The notes: generated from the letters alone by a model not told the origin. Shown: positions 35,860 to 48,612, counted from the stretch's first letter. The stretch: DNA of 64,000 nt from Magnolia sinica (GCF_029962835.1 NC_080590.1:64478001-64542000); one strand, 5' to 3'. Program-made: numbers and translations.

Positions 35860-36500
35860 TTCTTCCTTTCTTGATATTTGCATTAGTTTCTGTTTGCTGG
35901 TTTCTTAGTTTCTTATTATTTGCTCTGCTTTCTATTCACAGAGTATCTTGTTTTCTTGTTTTTTTTTTTTTTTCGCATTGGTTTCTATTCACAGGCTCCC
36001 TTGTCTTCTTGATTTTTGCAAGGGCTTTGCCTTCTCATGTCTTCGTGGATTTTTCGTTAGTTCATTTCTCTGTTTTCTTGTTCTCTTTTCTTTTACATTT
36101 TCTCTTGTTTTGTTGATCTTTGCATTACCTGTTGTTGAAGTGATTTCTCCCATCCGCTTTCATCTGTGTTTTTTTCTTTCATGCATAGTTGCATTAGTTT
36201 CTGATCCTGGATTCTCTAGTGCTGTTTAATTTTTGCACGGTTGCTCCCTCTCTCTGTGTCTGTGGTTGTTCACTCACTTTTTTTTTTTTTTAGCATCACT
36301 TTCTGTTGCTTTATCCATTTGCAGGTTCTCTTGCTTTCTTGACTTTCACATTAGTTCTGTTTGTGGATTTCTTGTTTATATATTTTTGCATTTTGTCTGA
36401 TCAATCTGCTCTATCACTTTCTTTTATTCCTTTTTTTTTTTTTTTTTTTTTTTTGCATTACTTTCTAATTAGGGGATCTTTCATTCTCTTATTTTTGCAT
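35860..36500 (+). repeat. Pyrimidine-rich intronic repeat, block 3
   Basis: Further copies of the unit: gcattagtttctgtttgctgg, gcattggtttctattcacagg and catttgcaggttctcttgctttcttgac. Several finish with cacag or gcag after a T-rich tract. Confidence 0.7.
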
Positions 36501-36875
36501 CAGTTATTGTTTAATAGTACATGTGATGTGAGACTGCTAAGTTTACTCTTCATGATGTCATTAAAAGCTGAAATGAACTTGTGATGCTTGAATTTGGAAT
36601 TAAACAGTTCTATGAGAAATACACTCTACAGGGGGCAGAGAGATGTTCCTTTTTAATGATAAAGATGGGTAGACCTGATAACCACATTAGGGTTTCACTT
36701 TGGTTCCAATTTACTCTTCCTACTATATACTGGACCACATTTGTGGTATGAGATGCACAAGTGGGTTTTTTTGTCAGTCATGACGGTTCTAGTGTGTGCA
36801 TGCATGTTTCTTTCAATTTTCTGTTTGTCCATTGCATTTCTTACAATCTTTGCTAAACAATCTTCATATATATAG

Positions 36876-37031
36876 GAGAAGCTTTCGGAGGCAGACTTTG
36901 TTGATAGAAGCATTGGTGATGTTGAGCCAGTAAAACCACTTCCTTTAGATAGTACCCCATTCAATCTTGTCGAGGGAGTCAACGAATTGAAGGGGTTGGC
37001 TGCTAAATTGCGCCATGCTAACGAATTTGCG
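36876..37031 (+). CDS. RRP6L: RRP6-like exosome exoribonuclease, exon 2
   Basis: Fifty-two codons between an AG acceptor (36874-36875) and a GTGAGT donor (37032), phase 0 on both sides. It reads EKLSEADFVDRSIGDVEP, then VKPLPLDSTPFNLVEGVNELKGLAAKL and ends HANEFA. This links the PMC2NT region to the exonuclease domain; the PLPL and FNLVEGVNELKGLAAKL parts start the DEDD exonuclease fold. It follows directly from HPL of exon 1, as in other plant RRP6L proteins. Confidence 0.93.
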
Positions 37032-37509
37032 GTGAGTGCCTTATAAATGATTTTGAATACTTAATTTTCACAATGATCTTAGTATACATGATTTAATTTT
37101 GTCATCTTAATAGCTATTATATAATGGATTACCCTGCATATGAGCACATCCTAAATGATATCCAAACAAAAACTGCATTATGACCAGCGTTATCATGATT
37201 ATATAAGAGATTATGCCATCGCAAATGCCATTTTGGACCAGTGGACCACATATACCATGGTGCCATATGTGGTTATTGTGCCATTGGGGCTTATGTGGGC
37301 ACAGAGAAGTACAACTGCATAAGCTATAGTTATGTGGTTATCCCATCACGTACGCAATGTGCGATAGCATAACTTCCCAATGTTTAGATTTTTGATTGGT
37401 GGGACTTTTTTTTGCTTCATTTTCTCTCACCTTTTGCCTATAGATAGCCACTCCTACCCCGTTTTTCAAAACTTTAGTACTCTCTCTCCCCGCCCCGCAC
37501 CCCCCCCCC

Positions 37510-37511
<2 letters not shown>

Positions 37512-37552
<41 letters not shown>
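37512..37552. repeat. (CA)n microsatellite after a poly-C run
   Basis: A C run at about 37500-37511 leads into some 20 CA units. Confidence 0.95.
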
Positions 37553-37556
<4 letters not shown>

Positions 37557-38443
37557 AATACTCTCATCTCTCAATCAATCCAGCCTCTTAACTTTCTCAC
37601 TCTCTCTCATACTCTATTACTCTTATTCTCTCTTAAAATGACATCTATAAAATTTATATGTTGCTTTTTCATATTTTTTAGTATATGCATTCATTTAAAT
37701 AGTTGTTAGTTGACTTATTATAGTCTAATAGTCTAATAAAACTAGAAAAAATAGTTCCCTACACATAGTATTTTTACATAATTTTTATATATATTTCTTT
37801 TTCATTGAATTTTCTGTTTTTATTTTTATTTAAAAAAAAGAAAAGAAAAAGAAAAAAGAAAAAGAAGTTTGAGGGGGCTGCACCATTGCATAAATGCACA
37901 ACCCCCTTGGGTTGTACAAGATTGCTTATGCCATTTGACAACATCGATTATGATCGTGCATGTCTAAATTTTTCCTGTTTTATTTTTAATTGAATGATAT
38001 ATTACCTTTACTAGAAACCCAATGAGTTGACTCCACCTAGTTGAAACAAATCCAATACATAACTGTGCTCTAATTATGAGATTGTTGCGAGGGTCTCCCT
38101 TCCCCTAAAGTTAACGAACTCTATCTACACTAGCTAAGAAAGTTAACTTGCTAACCAAGCTAACTAGAAATCAACTTCAATTTGAACTCTAGTAATCATG
38201 CATGTGGACTCCACCATTGATGTCATCATGACATCACAATGTTGTAATCTTTTTCAGCCCTTTGATGGGAAATCCTCGTGATGGTGCATGGCTTTGTCTT
38301 CGGAGGATCTTTGGTAATGAATCCAGCTTGCATCACACTGCCTCTAAATCACAAAGTTTAACAAACTAAATTAGGATTGTATCTTCTAAAACTAGTTTGG
38401 GTCCTAACAGAGCTTGAATTGAATTATCTCTTCAACTAGGGTT

Positions 38444-38567
38444 ACATCCACCCCTCTATGAATATCAATGGTTCCCTTGGGTTGCATCACCTCTCCTCTA
38501 AAATTACATCCACCCCTCTATGAATGTCAATGGTCCCCTGGGTTGCATCACCTCTCCTCTAAAATTA
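38444..38567. repeat. Two tandem 62-bp units
   Basis: The unit acatccacccctctatgaat...ctctcctctaaaatt recurs after exactly 62 bases with a few substitutions. Confidence 0.88.
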
Positions 38568-39696
38568 AAGTTTGTATTACCATGTTCTTGGGTCGACCAG
38601 ACCCATTCAGCCCCTACCTTGGGCTGCAATAGAGCTTCCTTTTGCTTCCAGTCAATAAAGTACAAGTTATAAGACCGAGTCTTTCGGATGATACAAGGGA
38701 AAGAGTGAGCCAAGTAGTTAAATATGTGAGCCATCTCAGGTTTTTCAAGAACCCCCTCGACCCATAGTGTTCGATTTTGATTGTGGAGCATTCCATACAC
38801 ATGCTGGAAGAGCCTTTCCCTTGGGGCTGTGATGGGATGATAGCTGCCTCACTCTCTTTGGCTAATGCAGTTGCTGAATCATATCTCTTGGAGAGAGGTA
38901 TAAAAACTTCCCCAATTATATTAGTAGCCAGAGTAGTTCATTGCTTAAACAACATTTTCTTTATAAATGATTTATTTTAATATTATATTCTCTATAAATG
39001 ACAGCTTTAGTGATGAAAGAACAACAACAACTACTCATGTAGTTCTGCAAGTAAACAAAACCTGCTTGTAGTAGTAAAGATTGCTTGATACATAAAGATT
39101 AACCTATAGTTTCTTGCAAGACTGTTATTGTTGCCTAATTTTCTTCATTGTTTTAAAAAAGTAAAATTGGCACATGCTAATCTCCTTGGGCCGAGGCTTA
39201 TTTTATATTTTTAATAAAAATCATTAATTAAGTCACCCTCAATTAGAAGATATATCAACAAGGATGACTTGAAAAATTTTGATCCTTCTAATGGAGTCCT
39301 CGTTGCTTCATATCAATCCTTGAGTCCAAGTGGTTAGAAGGAAGCAAGTTCATTCTCCCAATTCCAATTTTTCACCTAATTGAGTGAGTTTTCATCAATT
39401 TTTATTTTTAATTTTATTTAATTTATTTATTATTATTATTTTTTTAAAGGCAATGATAATTTATTAAAAGAAAAGAAGGAACAAGAGGGGTTCAAAGAGC
39501 TAAAACAAAAAGCATAGATGATGAGGTACCATCTAATCAGGACAAGGCTGAGTCCAACCACCCAAGTTTGATAACAACATCTTTGCTAATCTCGTAAAAT
39601 GCATCAAGTCCTAAAGCCTAATGGGCAACCCTGCCTTTAGCCCTTAGGAGAATAGGCACGGATTGTGTAGTGAGCAACTCACCATGCATAACATGG

Positions 39697-39940
39697 TGAG
39701 TAAACTCTGTGGGGCCCACCATGATGTACATGTCATTATCCATGCCATCCATTCCTTTTTTCAGCTCATTTTAGGGTATGAGCCCCAAATTGAAGCATAT
39801 CCAAAGCTCAAGTGGACCACACCATAGAAAATAGTGGGGATAATGATGTCCACAGTTGAAACCTTCCTAGGGCCCACAGTGATGCTTATCTGTCATCAAA
39901 CCTGTTCATAAGGTTACACAGACGTGGATGGAGGGGAAAC
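39697..39940. repeat. GGGCCCACC palindromic repeat family, copy B
   Basis: Contains gtggggcccaccatgatgta, gagccccaaattgaagcatatccaaagctcaagtggaccacacca, agggcccacagtgatg and tggatggaggggaaacataaatat in the same order as the copies at 49735-50690. Confidence 0.65.
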
Positions 39941-40149
39941 ATAAATATCAACTTATAATTTTGTTTCCCTAAGAATTTATTAGAGTTTGTCTTTCCCATT
40001 TACTTACTACTATTGGTAAAAGGTTATATGAATTTGAGAAAGGATTGCAACAGAGATGGAACAAGAGTGGTGGAGAAAGGATTGAGGCATATTGTTTAAA
40101 GGTTTGCTTCAATGCTCTGAGGAATGGTAGGGTGGTAACGAGGACGGGA

Positions 40150-41050
40150 AAGGTACGTCATTAGGAGGTGTTGCAGGTACTGAAGAAGAAGATGGCTATA
40201 TCAAGGAGAAGTTAGGGAATGGACTGAGGTCCAAAGGAAGAAGCGAGCAATAAAGGACTTCAAGAAGAAAGCTTTGGTGGAGTATCCAACCTTGTTTGTG
40301 ACCGACTTCCTGGAAGGGTGGCTTCATATAAATTTTGCCAGAGTTTTCGAGAGAGATGGGGTTGTCATAGAGGTGGTTATGCCTTGTGACCAGTTTATTG
40401 GTGCTTATTGGGAATTTGCCTTCGTTTGAATGAGTGAGGTGGAGGAAGTCGAGAGAGTGATTTAGCAGCTGCATGGCATGGTGTTTTAAAGGCTGTTAAG
40501 GTAACGGTGGCAATCGTTACACATTATGGAGTCTTGATGGCCGTAATAGCCGTTATCGAAAAATAACATGTAACCGCCGTTAACGGTCCGTTACACCCCC
40601 GTAAAGGCTGTAATAGCCCCATAATGGATTGTTATGCGGCAAATATAGGTTTTTCAGATTTTTTTTTCCCAGTAAAAAAGATACGGAGACCTAACAACCG
40701 TTATGACTCGTATTGTAAAGGTAACAGTGGTAGCCATTATGGCCACTGTTACCGTTACGGAATACCTTGTTGCACGGGGAAAGTTTCGGTGGCAAGAAGT
40801 TGTGGGTCTAGGAGGCTCAGTTTGGGCTAGAGGTGAAAATAAGGAAGGGGGGATGCAGGTGGAGCACAAAAGGGAAAAGAGTGTCAGGAATTAGTTGGCG
40901 GGTGTGGAAGGGCCGAAGTGAGAAAGGGGGGATGGGTAGAGGTATGGGGAAGGGACTTGTTTCTTTAAAGGCTTCAGTGACTGGGACCAACTCGTCTAAA
41001 TTAGAGGGAGGTAGGGTGTGGGTGAGGGGGTGGCAGAAGTAGGGGAGGGG
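40150..41050 (+). pseudogene. LINE ORF1 (RRM-like) remnant
   Basis: The frame around 40260-40470 reads ALVEYPTLFVTDFLEGWLHINFARVFERDGVVIEVVMPC...FAFV, laid out like the RNA-recognition motif in plant L1 ORF1 proteins. The AACGG-rich insertion falls just after the LHGM box. A basic, Gly-rich continuation follows (40830-41050). Confidence 0.6.
40495..40785. mobile_element. AACGG-rich non-autonomous element (family member 1)
   Basis: Starts tgttttaaaggctgttaaggtaa and ends cactgttaccgttacggaatacc, with inverted copies of taacggtggcaat / agccattat-ggccactgttacc inside. It interrupts the LINE ORF1 frame. Similar sequence recurs at 62082-62794 and 63200-63445. The target duplication is unclear here. 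Confidence 0.6.
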
Positions 41051-42304
41051 AAGTGGGTTTGGATGGAAGGGGTTGGGTGTGATTTGGTCATCCGAGTCAA
41101 ACCGAAGTTGGCGGAGAATGCTTTAAGCTATTTATAGTGGTCATTGGTTGTTGGCACAAGGGAAGGAGCTTCGCTGTCTCAGATTGAGGAGTGACTCTCT
41201 GAATCTTGTAACCTCGAGAAGTAGGAGTTCATGATTTAACCCATTGCTGCAAAGAAGGTTTGGATTCGTCTGCGGATGGAGGTGAATATCGACCAAGTGC
41301 TTTATGCATGGGCTTTATATAAAGACGGGCCAGTCGTGTCTCTAAGTAGATGGTCGGAGTGCTCGCACTTTGGTAAGGAAGATGTTTGATTTCTCCTCTG
41401 GGGAGTCCCTCTAGAGCTTTGGTACACAGAGGTGTTTGTGGATAACACAGCTCTTGTTTAGGGGAGATAGATCTCTTCAACAAGGAGACGGAGAAGGTTG
41501 AGGAGATGGGTGTTGCTCAAATTTGTATCAGGAAGAAGAGATCAATGGTAGATCGATCGATGATCAAAATTGCAGCAGGGACTGATGAGTTAGAGGTGAG
41601 GGTTGATAGGGAAAGGAGAGGAGGACATCATGCTAGATGGAGGGAGATCTGGGCAGTGAGAGAGAGCCGGAGGTTGTCGCCTAGCCATGTTCAAGGAAGA
41701 CAGAGAAGATGGAGCTCTGATTCAGTGCTCTCACAAAGCATCTATCACAGCTCCTGCTTCATGTCACTTTATGGACGGTGGAGATGGGGTAGGTGAAGGG
41801 TAGATTGTTTCTCCATGCTACGAGTGACATCCGGTGCTTCAAGGGAGCTACTTTGCAAGCACGTCCCCTCCTATGCCGGGCTTTGGCCCTAGGCTCGGTT
41901 CTCGACCTTTCGTCGGAAGTGCCATGTATTGGGACAACTGTTAGCCTCACTTTGATCCTTTGGGTGACATGTCGCGAAGTGAGAGTCGAGGTAGGCTCGG
42001 GTAACGAAGAGGGTGACATAATCTTGTTTCTTGCTGAAACATGGCAAGAGAAGGTTTGAACCATAGAGGGCGAATGAAGAGTGGACACGTGGATATGCAA
42101 GGGCGATGATTTCTAAGGTCATTGTTATTTCTCCGACACATGTAGAGAACAGGCTCCTTCGTGCACGGCTCTTAAGTCGTTGCACATGGGACTCTTACCC
42201 AATAAATATCCGAAATTACGGTTAGTCTTTTCCATTTCAAGTAGCTAACTGCATAGGGCTTGCAAAAAGTGACGTGATCATCTCTGCTTCTTCAACAAAA
42301 GTGA

Positions 42305-43376
42305 TGCTGGACATGAAATTCAAATATGATGTATAAGATTTTCAGGCTTTAGATCACACTAGTTCAGAGACAATCACCCAAAATTTCACATCCCACATAA
42401 CGTCAAGCACTCAACAAGGGGAATCTATGCGGGTCCAAGCCTAGACATGCTAGGGCTGGATCAAGTAAAATTATAGACCAAACAATGCTCAAAGGAGAGT
42501 AAATTCATCCACACATGCACAAAAATATTTCCCCAATCCAAGGGATTCACAGGTTCAATTCGGGGAACCCTAGGGTTAAAGAAAAGCGATAGAAATTGGG
42601 GATTTAGGACAATCTAGGGTTAGGGTTAGGGAAATTAGGTGAGAGAGGAGTGAAAGAGAGGAGAGAGAGAACCTGTAACCAACCCGCGCATGTGGACAAC
42701 AGGTTGGGCCTGACGCACGTGTGCTAATGGCTAGCTGCACGTGTGTGGGGCCCACGAACCCAAAAAACGCCCTCTTGGGTCTGGTCGGCCAGGGTTGAGC
42801 TTCAAAACCTCCAAGTTTCAAGTCGATCCGATGTACGGTCTGGGCGTGGCGCTCTGCCGAAGTTTCATCCCTCCTGCGGGGCTAGATTCTGGAATTTTGC
42901 TGAAGAGAGGAAAGTTGCTGCAATAAAGGACAGATTTGTAGCGCAGATGATTGTGGGAGATGAGAAGGGTGGATGGTAGAAGATGGGAGCGAATCGGGAT
43001 AGATGTGGCTTCGCACCACAGTAGTTAGCCCTTCAAAGAAGGGAGGGCTTCGCACCCAATTAGGTTTTCATAACTTGGAAAGGAGCAGGAAAACACAACA
43101 ATTTTTATTAATCTTCATTAAGAAAAAAAAGAAGCCTACAAGGGGTGCTTATTTATAAGAAAACCCTATACCCCTAAAACTCCCGCCATGTGTACAACCT
43201 ATTACTTGGCGATGAATTAAAGCAAAATAAAAACTAATCAAAGAAATCTAAAGCGTCCATGATACTCTAAATAACATTAATAAGCAAAACCTAAAATATG
43301 AGATTAATCTGACTAGTGGGCCACAATCATGAGATCCCATGATGGGCTTTACTTGACTACCGGGCCCACTCCAACA
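42305..43376 (-). mobile_element. LTR-family insertion in the LINE (minus orientation)
   Basis: Minus-strand ends are about TGTTGGAGTGGG (43376) and ATGTCCAGCA (42305). It matches the LTR of the Ty3/Gypsy element at 48613-52255, including the cttataaataagcacccc TATA region (about 43145) and gggctaactactgtggtgcgaagccaca. No matching 5-base duplication is seen (agtga versus aacca). Sequence just beyond 43376 also resembles DNA next to the 48.6 kb LTR, so the piece may include internal sequence. Confidence 0.65.
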
Positions 43377-43939
43377 AACCAAAACTCAGTCTTCTAGCTA
43401 GGAGGCCCTCCCTAGATGTCATCATCGATCTGGGCCCCTCCTCCTTGCGTACGTAGGGAGGGCGGTGTGTGCGTGCATGCGTGATGTCCCCATCAACTCT
43501 CCCTGATTGCGAAGATTTCGCCACTGGCGAAATAAAACTCCTGAACCGCTCTAAAATGTCAGGATGAAGTCTCTGAAGCTCCTTCACAGTGAGCCATGAA
43601 TTCAAAACCCTAATGAAAATCTGATTTTTATTTTTGTGAAACTTTCTCCAAACCAGAATTTTTCTTGCACCATTATCTATCCACGTGGTTGTTGCACTAC
43701 CCATGCTAGATTGGAAGTCCCTACTTCTAAGTGGGCCACTTTTGAACTATTTTATATTTTCGTGCACCGCGTATGTGAAAACTCAGGATCTTCATATTAT
43801 AAATATGAATTTCTGAATCTATTATGTGGATATGATTGATTTTACATGTTGATTGCTGAAAGTAATATGTAATTGATCTCTCATCTTGCATTCGAGGATG
43901 GTTTCCATCATCCTCCATCAGATAGATTTTTGGTGTCCT

Positions 43940-44370
43940 TTTTTATTTTTTTCTATTTTGCTGTGGGAAATCGCCATTGGGGTACATTGGAGTTTCATTG
44001 CCGTTTATGGTCCCTGTTTGAGCAATTTAAGAGATTGGTTTTGGGATGAGTTAGATGGTGTTAGACAGAAATGGGACTCTCCGTGGTGTGTTGGGGGAGA
44101 TTTCAACGTGGTCCGATTTGTTAATGAGAAATCCAATGGTGGCCGTGTTAACAACATCATGAAGAGGTTCTTGGATTGGGTGGCCAGGCACGATATGGTG
44201 GATTTGCCGTTGTTGGGTGCTAAATACACATGGTCCAATGGTCAACAAAATGCTATTTTGTCATGGTTGGACATATTTTTTAATGACCCCCGACTGGCTC
44301 GAGAAGCACCTAATGATGTGTCATTGTGGGATGACAGGAACCATTATTGACCACAACCCGATAGTTTTGA
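43940..44370 (+). pseudogene. LINE endonuclease domain (APE type), broken
   Basis: Nicks target DNA for LINE insertion. The visible landmarks are HWSFIAVYGP, VGGDFNVV, DLPLLGAKYTWSNG and, in a shifted frame, IIDHNPIVL, which matches the conserved SDHxPI end of the domain. The amino-terminal third of the domain is missing or unrecognisable. Confidence 0.82.
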
Positions 44371-44575
44371 GGTGCTTATGGATAATCGGGGTCCCAAACC
44401 TTTCATATTTGAGATGGCTTCGGTTGAAATTGAATGTTTGAAGGATTTGATTGTTGATTGATGGGCTTCGTTGGTTATTGACTTGATGACTATGTTGGGT
44501 TTCGTATGTGTAGAAATCTCAAATTGGTGAATTAAAAAAATAAAATAAAAATCAAGATATGGAAAAGGGAAGTCA

Positions 44576-45800
44576 TTGGGGCCAGGGGAGGCTAAGTTTG
44601 ATGAGATGGCTATGAAAATTCTTGAGTTGGATCTTTTAGGGGAGTCAGGTGCTCTATCAGAGGAGGATAGGGAGAGGCGGGCTGCTTTGCATTTTAGATA
44701 TGTTGATTGTTCTAAAGACGAGAAAATTAAATGGAGACAATGCTCAAGAGCCATGTGGCTCAAGGAAGGCGACATCAATATTCTTTTTTTTTTTTTTTTT
44801 TCATGGCATTGCGAGTACTTGAGCTTAGGAGCAATTGCATCAGCAATTTGTGGTTATTAATGGTGAAAGGATTTCGGATAAAAGAAAGATTTGTGACTCT
44901 ATTGTTTCATTCTATAAAAAATTGCTTTTTTGGTGATCATTGGAATAGATTGCAACTCAATTTTCTGTCTTTTCAAAAGATTTTCAAGGTAGAGACCTCT
45001 TCTCTTGAAGCGCAGTTTACAATGGAAGAGGTGAAAGCCACCATAAACTCATCATGCAGGGACAAAGCTCCAGGCCTTGATGGTTTCCCCATCACCTTCT
45101 TTCAAAAATTTGACATTTTGTTAAAAAAGAACATTTTGGACTTTGTTGCAGAATTTTATGAGCGCAAGAGGCTTTCAGTCAATGGTGGGGCTTCCTTAAA
45201 AGCCCTTATCCCTAAGCTAGCTAGAGCAAAGCAGTTGAAAGATTTTCGTCCTGTAAGTCTTATAAGGGGTCCGCACAAGATTCTTGTGAAAATCCTTGCT
45301 TTGCAGCTTCGGGTGTCCTATCCAAGGTTATCGCCGAAAACGAAGGGGCCTTTGTTATGGGTAAACAGATTTTGGACGCAGCTCTCATTGCTCATGAATG
45401 CATAGACTCCAATTATAGAGAGAAGAAACATGTGCAAGCTCGATTTGGAAAAAAGGCCTATGACCATGTCAACAAGAATTTTTGAGATTATATGTTGGAT
45501 AGGGTGGGGTGTGGGCAGAAGTGGAGGAATTGGATGTGGTCTTGTCTTCAATCGGCTTCCTTCGTTGTTTTGGTTGATAGATCACCAAAAGGAATTTTCA
45601 AGGCTTTTAGAGGCCTCAAGCAAGATTCACTCTCCCCCTATCTCTTTGAGATAGCTGGTGCGGCGCTTAATATGATGCTTTCAAGGGAGGAAGAGAATGA
45701 CATGGTTAGCGAATTTAAAGTTTCTAATGTCGTGCCCCTAACCAACATCTCCAATATGCAGATGACACTATCCTGTTTTGCAATGCATCTGTGACTTCAA
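44576..45800 (+). pseudogene. LINE reverse transcriptase domain (L1 type), broken
   Basis: Copies LINE RNA at the nicked target. In order: WLKEGD, a T run disrupting the frame near 44786, FTMEEVKATINSSCRDKAPGLDGFP (45020-45090), LIPKLARAKQLKDFRPVSL (45210-45260), KLDLEK (45433), LKQDSLSPYLFEIAG (45617-45660) and the active-site box QYADDTILF with YADD at 45755-45766. Frame changes occur between most of these. Confidence 0.88.
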
Positions 45801-46149
45801 TGTCATCTTCGTAAAATCATTGTTTGCTTCAAAGCGGTCTCTGGGCTTAAGGTTAATGTGGCTAAAAGCTTAATGTTGGAGGTCCATGTTCTTGTCAAGG
45901 ACTTGGTCAAATATGTTATTGCCTTTGGATACAAGATTGGCTCGTTCCCCTCTAAGTGTCTTAGCCCGCCTCTCTGCATAGGGAAGCCTGCAAATGACTG
46001 GGACAAGGTGAATGAAAAAAAAAAATCAAGAGGACATTAGCTAGTTGGAAGTGTTGGTATCTGTCCTTGTGAGGGAGATTAACCCTCATCAAATTGGCTT
46101 TCTCTAATATGCCTGTGTATTTTATGTCTCTTTTCAAGTGCCCAATTTG

Positions 46150-46610
46150 GTGTTGAAGCATCTAGAAAGCTACGAAAGGATTTTCTTTGGAGGGGAGCTC
46201 ATGATGGTTGCAAATTCCATCTTCTTAAATGGGGGAGGATTGTAAGCTGATTTCTGGAGAGGGTGTGGGGAAGGATTTGGGGCTCATGAACATTGCGCTT
46301 CTTGGGAAATGGCATTGGAAGCTTGACTCTGAATTGGGAAACATTTGGAGGGAGATAATTGTTAACATGTATGGAATGCTAGAGGGAGGCTGGTTTGTTA
46401 AGCGTTCTTCTTTTTATCACGCTGCTAGCATTTTGGAAGCTATTGCATCGACGGAACATTGGGTTCGGAGAGGGATCTCGTTCGCTATTGGCAAGGGGGA
46501 CCAAATTAGGTTTTGGGTGGATGATGTGTGGTGTGGTGAGAGTGCGCTCCAAGAGATATTCCATTGGCTAGCTAATCTAGCCCTAGATCTCTGTCCTAGT
46601 TTCTAAATGC
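46150..46610 (+). pseudogene. LINE C-terminal zinc-binding region
   Basis: GLMNIALLGKWHWKL, NIWREIIVNMYG and IRFWVDDVWC match the zf-RVT region that follows RT in plant L1 elements. Confidence 0.78.
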
Positions 46611-47337
46611 TTCTCTTTTTGTGGCAAATTTGTAGTTGGTGCCCTCCCTGTCATAGGCGCTTGTCCGTTGATGAGGTGATAGAGTTCATTGGTTTGTGGG
46701 ACTCTCTCAAGCATGTTGTGTCTTCTTCTCAAGTGGATGACTCAATGATTTGGAAAGGACAATTACGGAAAATATCCGTTGGCTTCTCTTTTTAGGTTAA
46801 TTTCTGATTCATGCATCATCCCCGGTCCTTCACACACATACCACCGATGGCACTACTCGTGTGACAGCATTTGTTTGGTTGGTTGGCCATAAAGAATATT
46901 GACCATTGATGGAGATTGTTAATTCTTCTTAACATGTGCTTGATGTGCAAGGACAATGCAGAGTCGATCAACTTTTACTCGGAAAGTGTGAGACTATTTC
47001 CTTGCCGATTCTTATTTGGCCTGGGTTATGCCAGAATTAGTGGAGGCTTCTCTAGTCATGGCACAAAGGAGGTGGTAGAAAGACTAGCAAAGTCATTTGG
47101 GGGCCTCTCATTATGGCTATTCTCTAAACAATCTGGAAAGAGAGAAATGAGTGGTGTTTTAAAAATGGGAGGTCTACGGTGGACGGGGTGGGGTGATAAA
47201 GACAATTATGGGTCTTGTTAAGGGATGGGTTCCTCATGTAAATGCTACTAAGGTTGCCTTTTTTTCTTTGGCATTGTAGTGTTGCAATGTATTCGTTTCC
47301 CGCGTTTTGGTCAGTGTCTTGATAAATTCTGTTGTCT

Positions 47338-47338
<1 letters not shown>

Positions 47339-47371
<33 letters not shown>
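47339..47371 (+). other. LINE poly-A tail
   Basis: Thirty-three A residues after tgttgtctc mark the 3' end of the LINE. Confidence 0.85.
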
Positions 47372-47373
<2 letters not shown>

Positions 47374-47912
47374 CACAGATATCAGTAGATCTTCTTAGGA
47401 TTCATTAGTGTACATTATATGTGCTTTCCATTTTCTATGACATTGCATGAACCTTCCATTGAAGACAACACTTCCACCTTGTCAGAATTACTGCTGTATT
47501 GGCTTATATATACTCCATTTTCCATTGCTTTGACTTCTTAGGACCCACTCAAATGAAACTAGGTAATGGGGCGAGATTGCATTTTTACTACTTTTTTCTA
47601 CTTCTCTTGGAATGGGTTTTTCTCAATTCGAAATTTGAACCCGATTCTCTCCACCTGTTCTAGCTGTCCTAATATGTTGATCTTCCCCAGACTTCTTTAT
47701 AGCAGACCAAGATTGCCTCATCTTGTCCATTAATAGCTCTGCTGCCATGCCACCCCAATATCCTTCTTGTGGACTCTTCCATCTTGCCCCTTCTTCCATG
47801 CTGATCCCTTGCACCATGATGCACAATATAGTCCCCTCCACCAACCTGAGCCCTCAGTTTCCACTTCATCATCCCATCAACATCCTTCCTGAGCTTTCAA
47901 CCTGCACTCTGA

Positions 47913-48486
47913 TGCAGGACATGAAATTAAATATGACATAGTTCAAGTTTTAGATTATACCAATTTTAAACAATCACAAAATTCCACATCCTACATACGA
48001 TCAAATCTTCAAAAAGGGCAATCTATGGGGTCCAAGCCTACACAAGTTTAGGTCTGGATCAAGTAAAATTATAAACCAAACAAGCCCAAAGGAGTGTAAG
48101 ATTCATCCATTCTTGTAAAGGATTGTTCCCCAATTTAAGAGATTCACCGTGTTTCAATTCGAAGGAAAATCTAGGGCTCAAGTTTGGGGATAATTGGGAT
48201 TTGGGATTCTTTAGGGTCTGGATTTAAGTCTAAAGAGGAGGAAAATAGAGGAAAACTAGAACTTGAGATGAACCATGTGTGTGGACAGCAGCTGGCCCTG
48301 GGTGCACGTGCGTGACCACTCGTCCGCACGTGTGTGGGGCCCACAAAGTCGGAAAGCGACTCATAGGATAGGATCGGCCAGGGTAGGACTGCCTCCATGC
48401 CAAATTTTGTGTCGATCTGATGCACGGTTTGTGTGTGGTGCTTCGTCGAAGTTTCAATCCCTCAGATGGGTCAGAATCTGAAAATG
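47913..48486 (-). mobile_element. Truncated LTR (3' half) in minus orientation
   Basis: The reverse complement matches 51722-52255, with gaccgtgcatcagat-type, tggcatggaggcagtcctaccctggccgat, gtgggccccacac and catgtcctgca blocks. Homology stops near 48486, so the 5' half is missing. It lies head to head with the plus-oriented LTR that follows. Confidence 0.75.
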
Positions 48487-48612
48487 GGACTATTGCCGTA
48501 CTCACTGCGCACACCCCCCACTCTATGCACATATTCGAGGAGGGCCCTACTTTCAATCTGGGTCGACGATGACATCTTTGGAGGGCCTCACAGTTAGGGG
48601 CTGCGCTATGGG
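48487..48612 (+). other. Short internal-like segment upstream of the LTR
   Basis: Contains gaggagggccct, cgacgatgacatcttt and ggagggcctcacag, which align with the reverse complement of about 43380-43445, i.e. the DNA outside the 42.3 kb LTR copy. Confidence 0.5.

Larger units (their letters stand above)
32711..36875 (+). other. RRP6L intron 1 (about 4.2 kb)
   Basis: Donor GTTAGT at 32711 and acceptor ATATATAG at 36875. It holds a duplicated exon 1 fragment, blocks of a pyrimidine-rich repeat, a SINE inside a Mutator-like fragment, AT-rich DNA (34590-35277) and homopolymers (C run about 34323-34337, T runs near 34272, 35963, 36280 and 36430). Confidence 0.85.
39990..47371 (+). mobile_element. 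L1-type LINE, decayed, interrupted by two insertions
   Basis: Non-LTR retrotransposon with an RNA-binding ORF1 remnant (about 40150-41050), an endonuclease (43940-44370), a reverse transcriptase (44990-45800), a zinc-type C-terminal region (46150-46600) and a 33-base poly-A tail (47339-47371). An AACGG-rich element splits ORF1 (40495-40785) and an LTR-family segment lies between ORF1 and the endonuclease (42305-43376). Stops and frameshifts are frequent. The exact 5' end and target duplication were not found. Confidence 0.85.

Noticed and set aside
38504-38800. 98-codon minus-strand gene
   Set aside because: It overlaps the tandem 62-bp repeat, lies within an intron on the opposite strand and resembles nothing I recognise.
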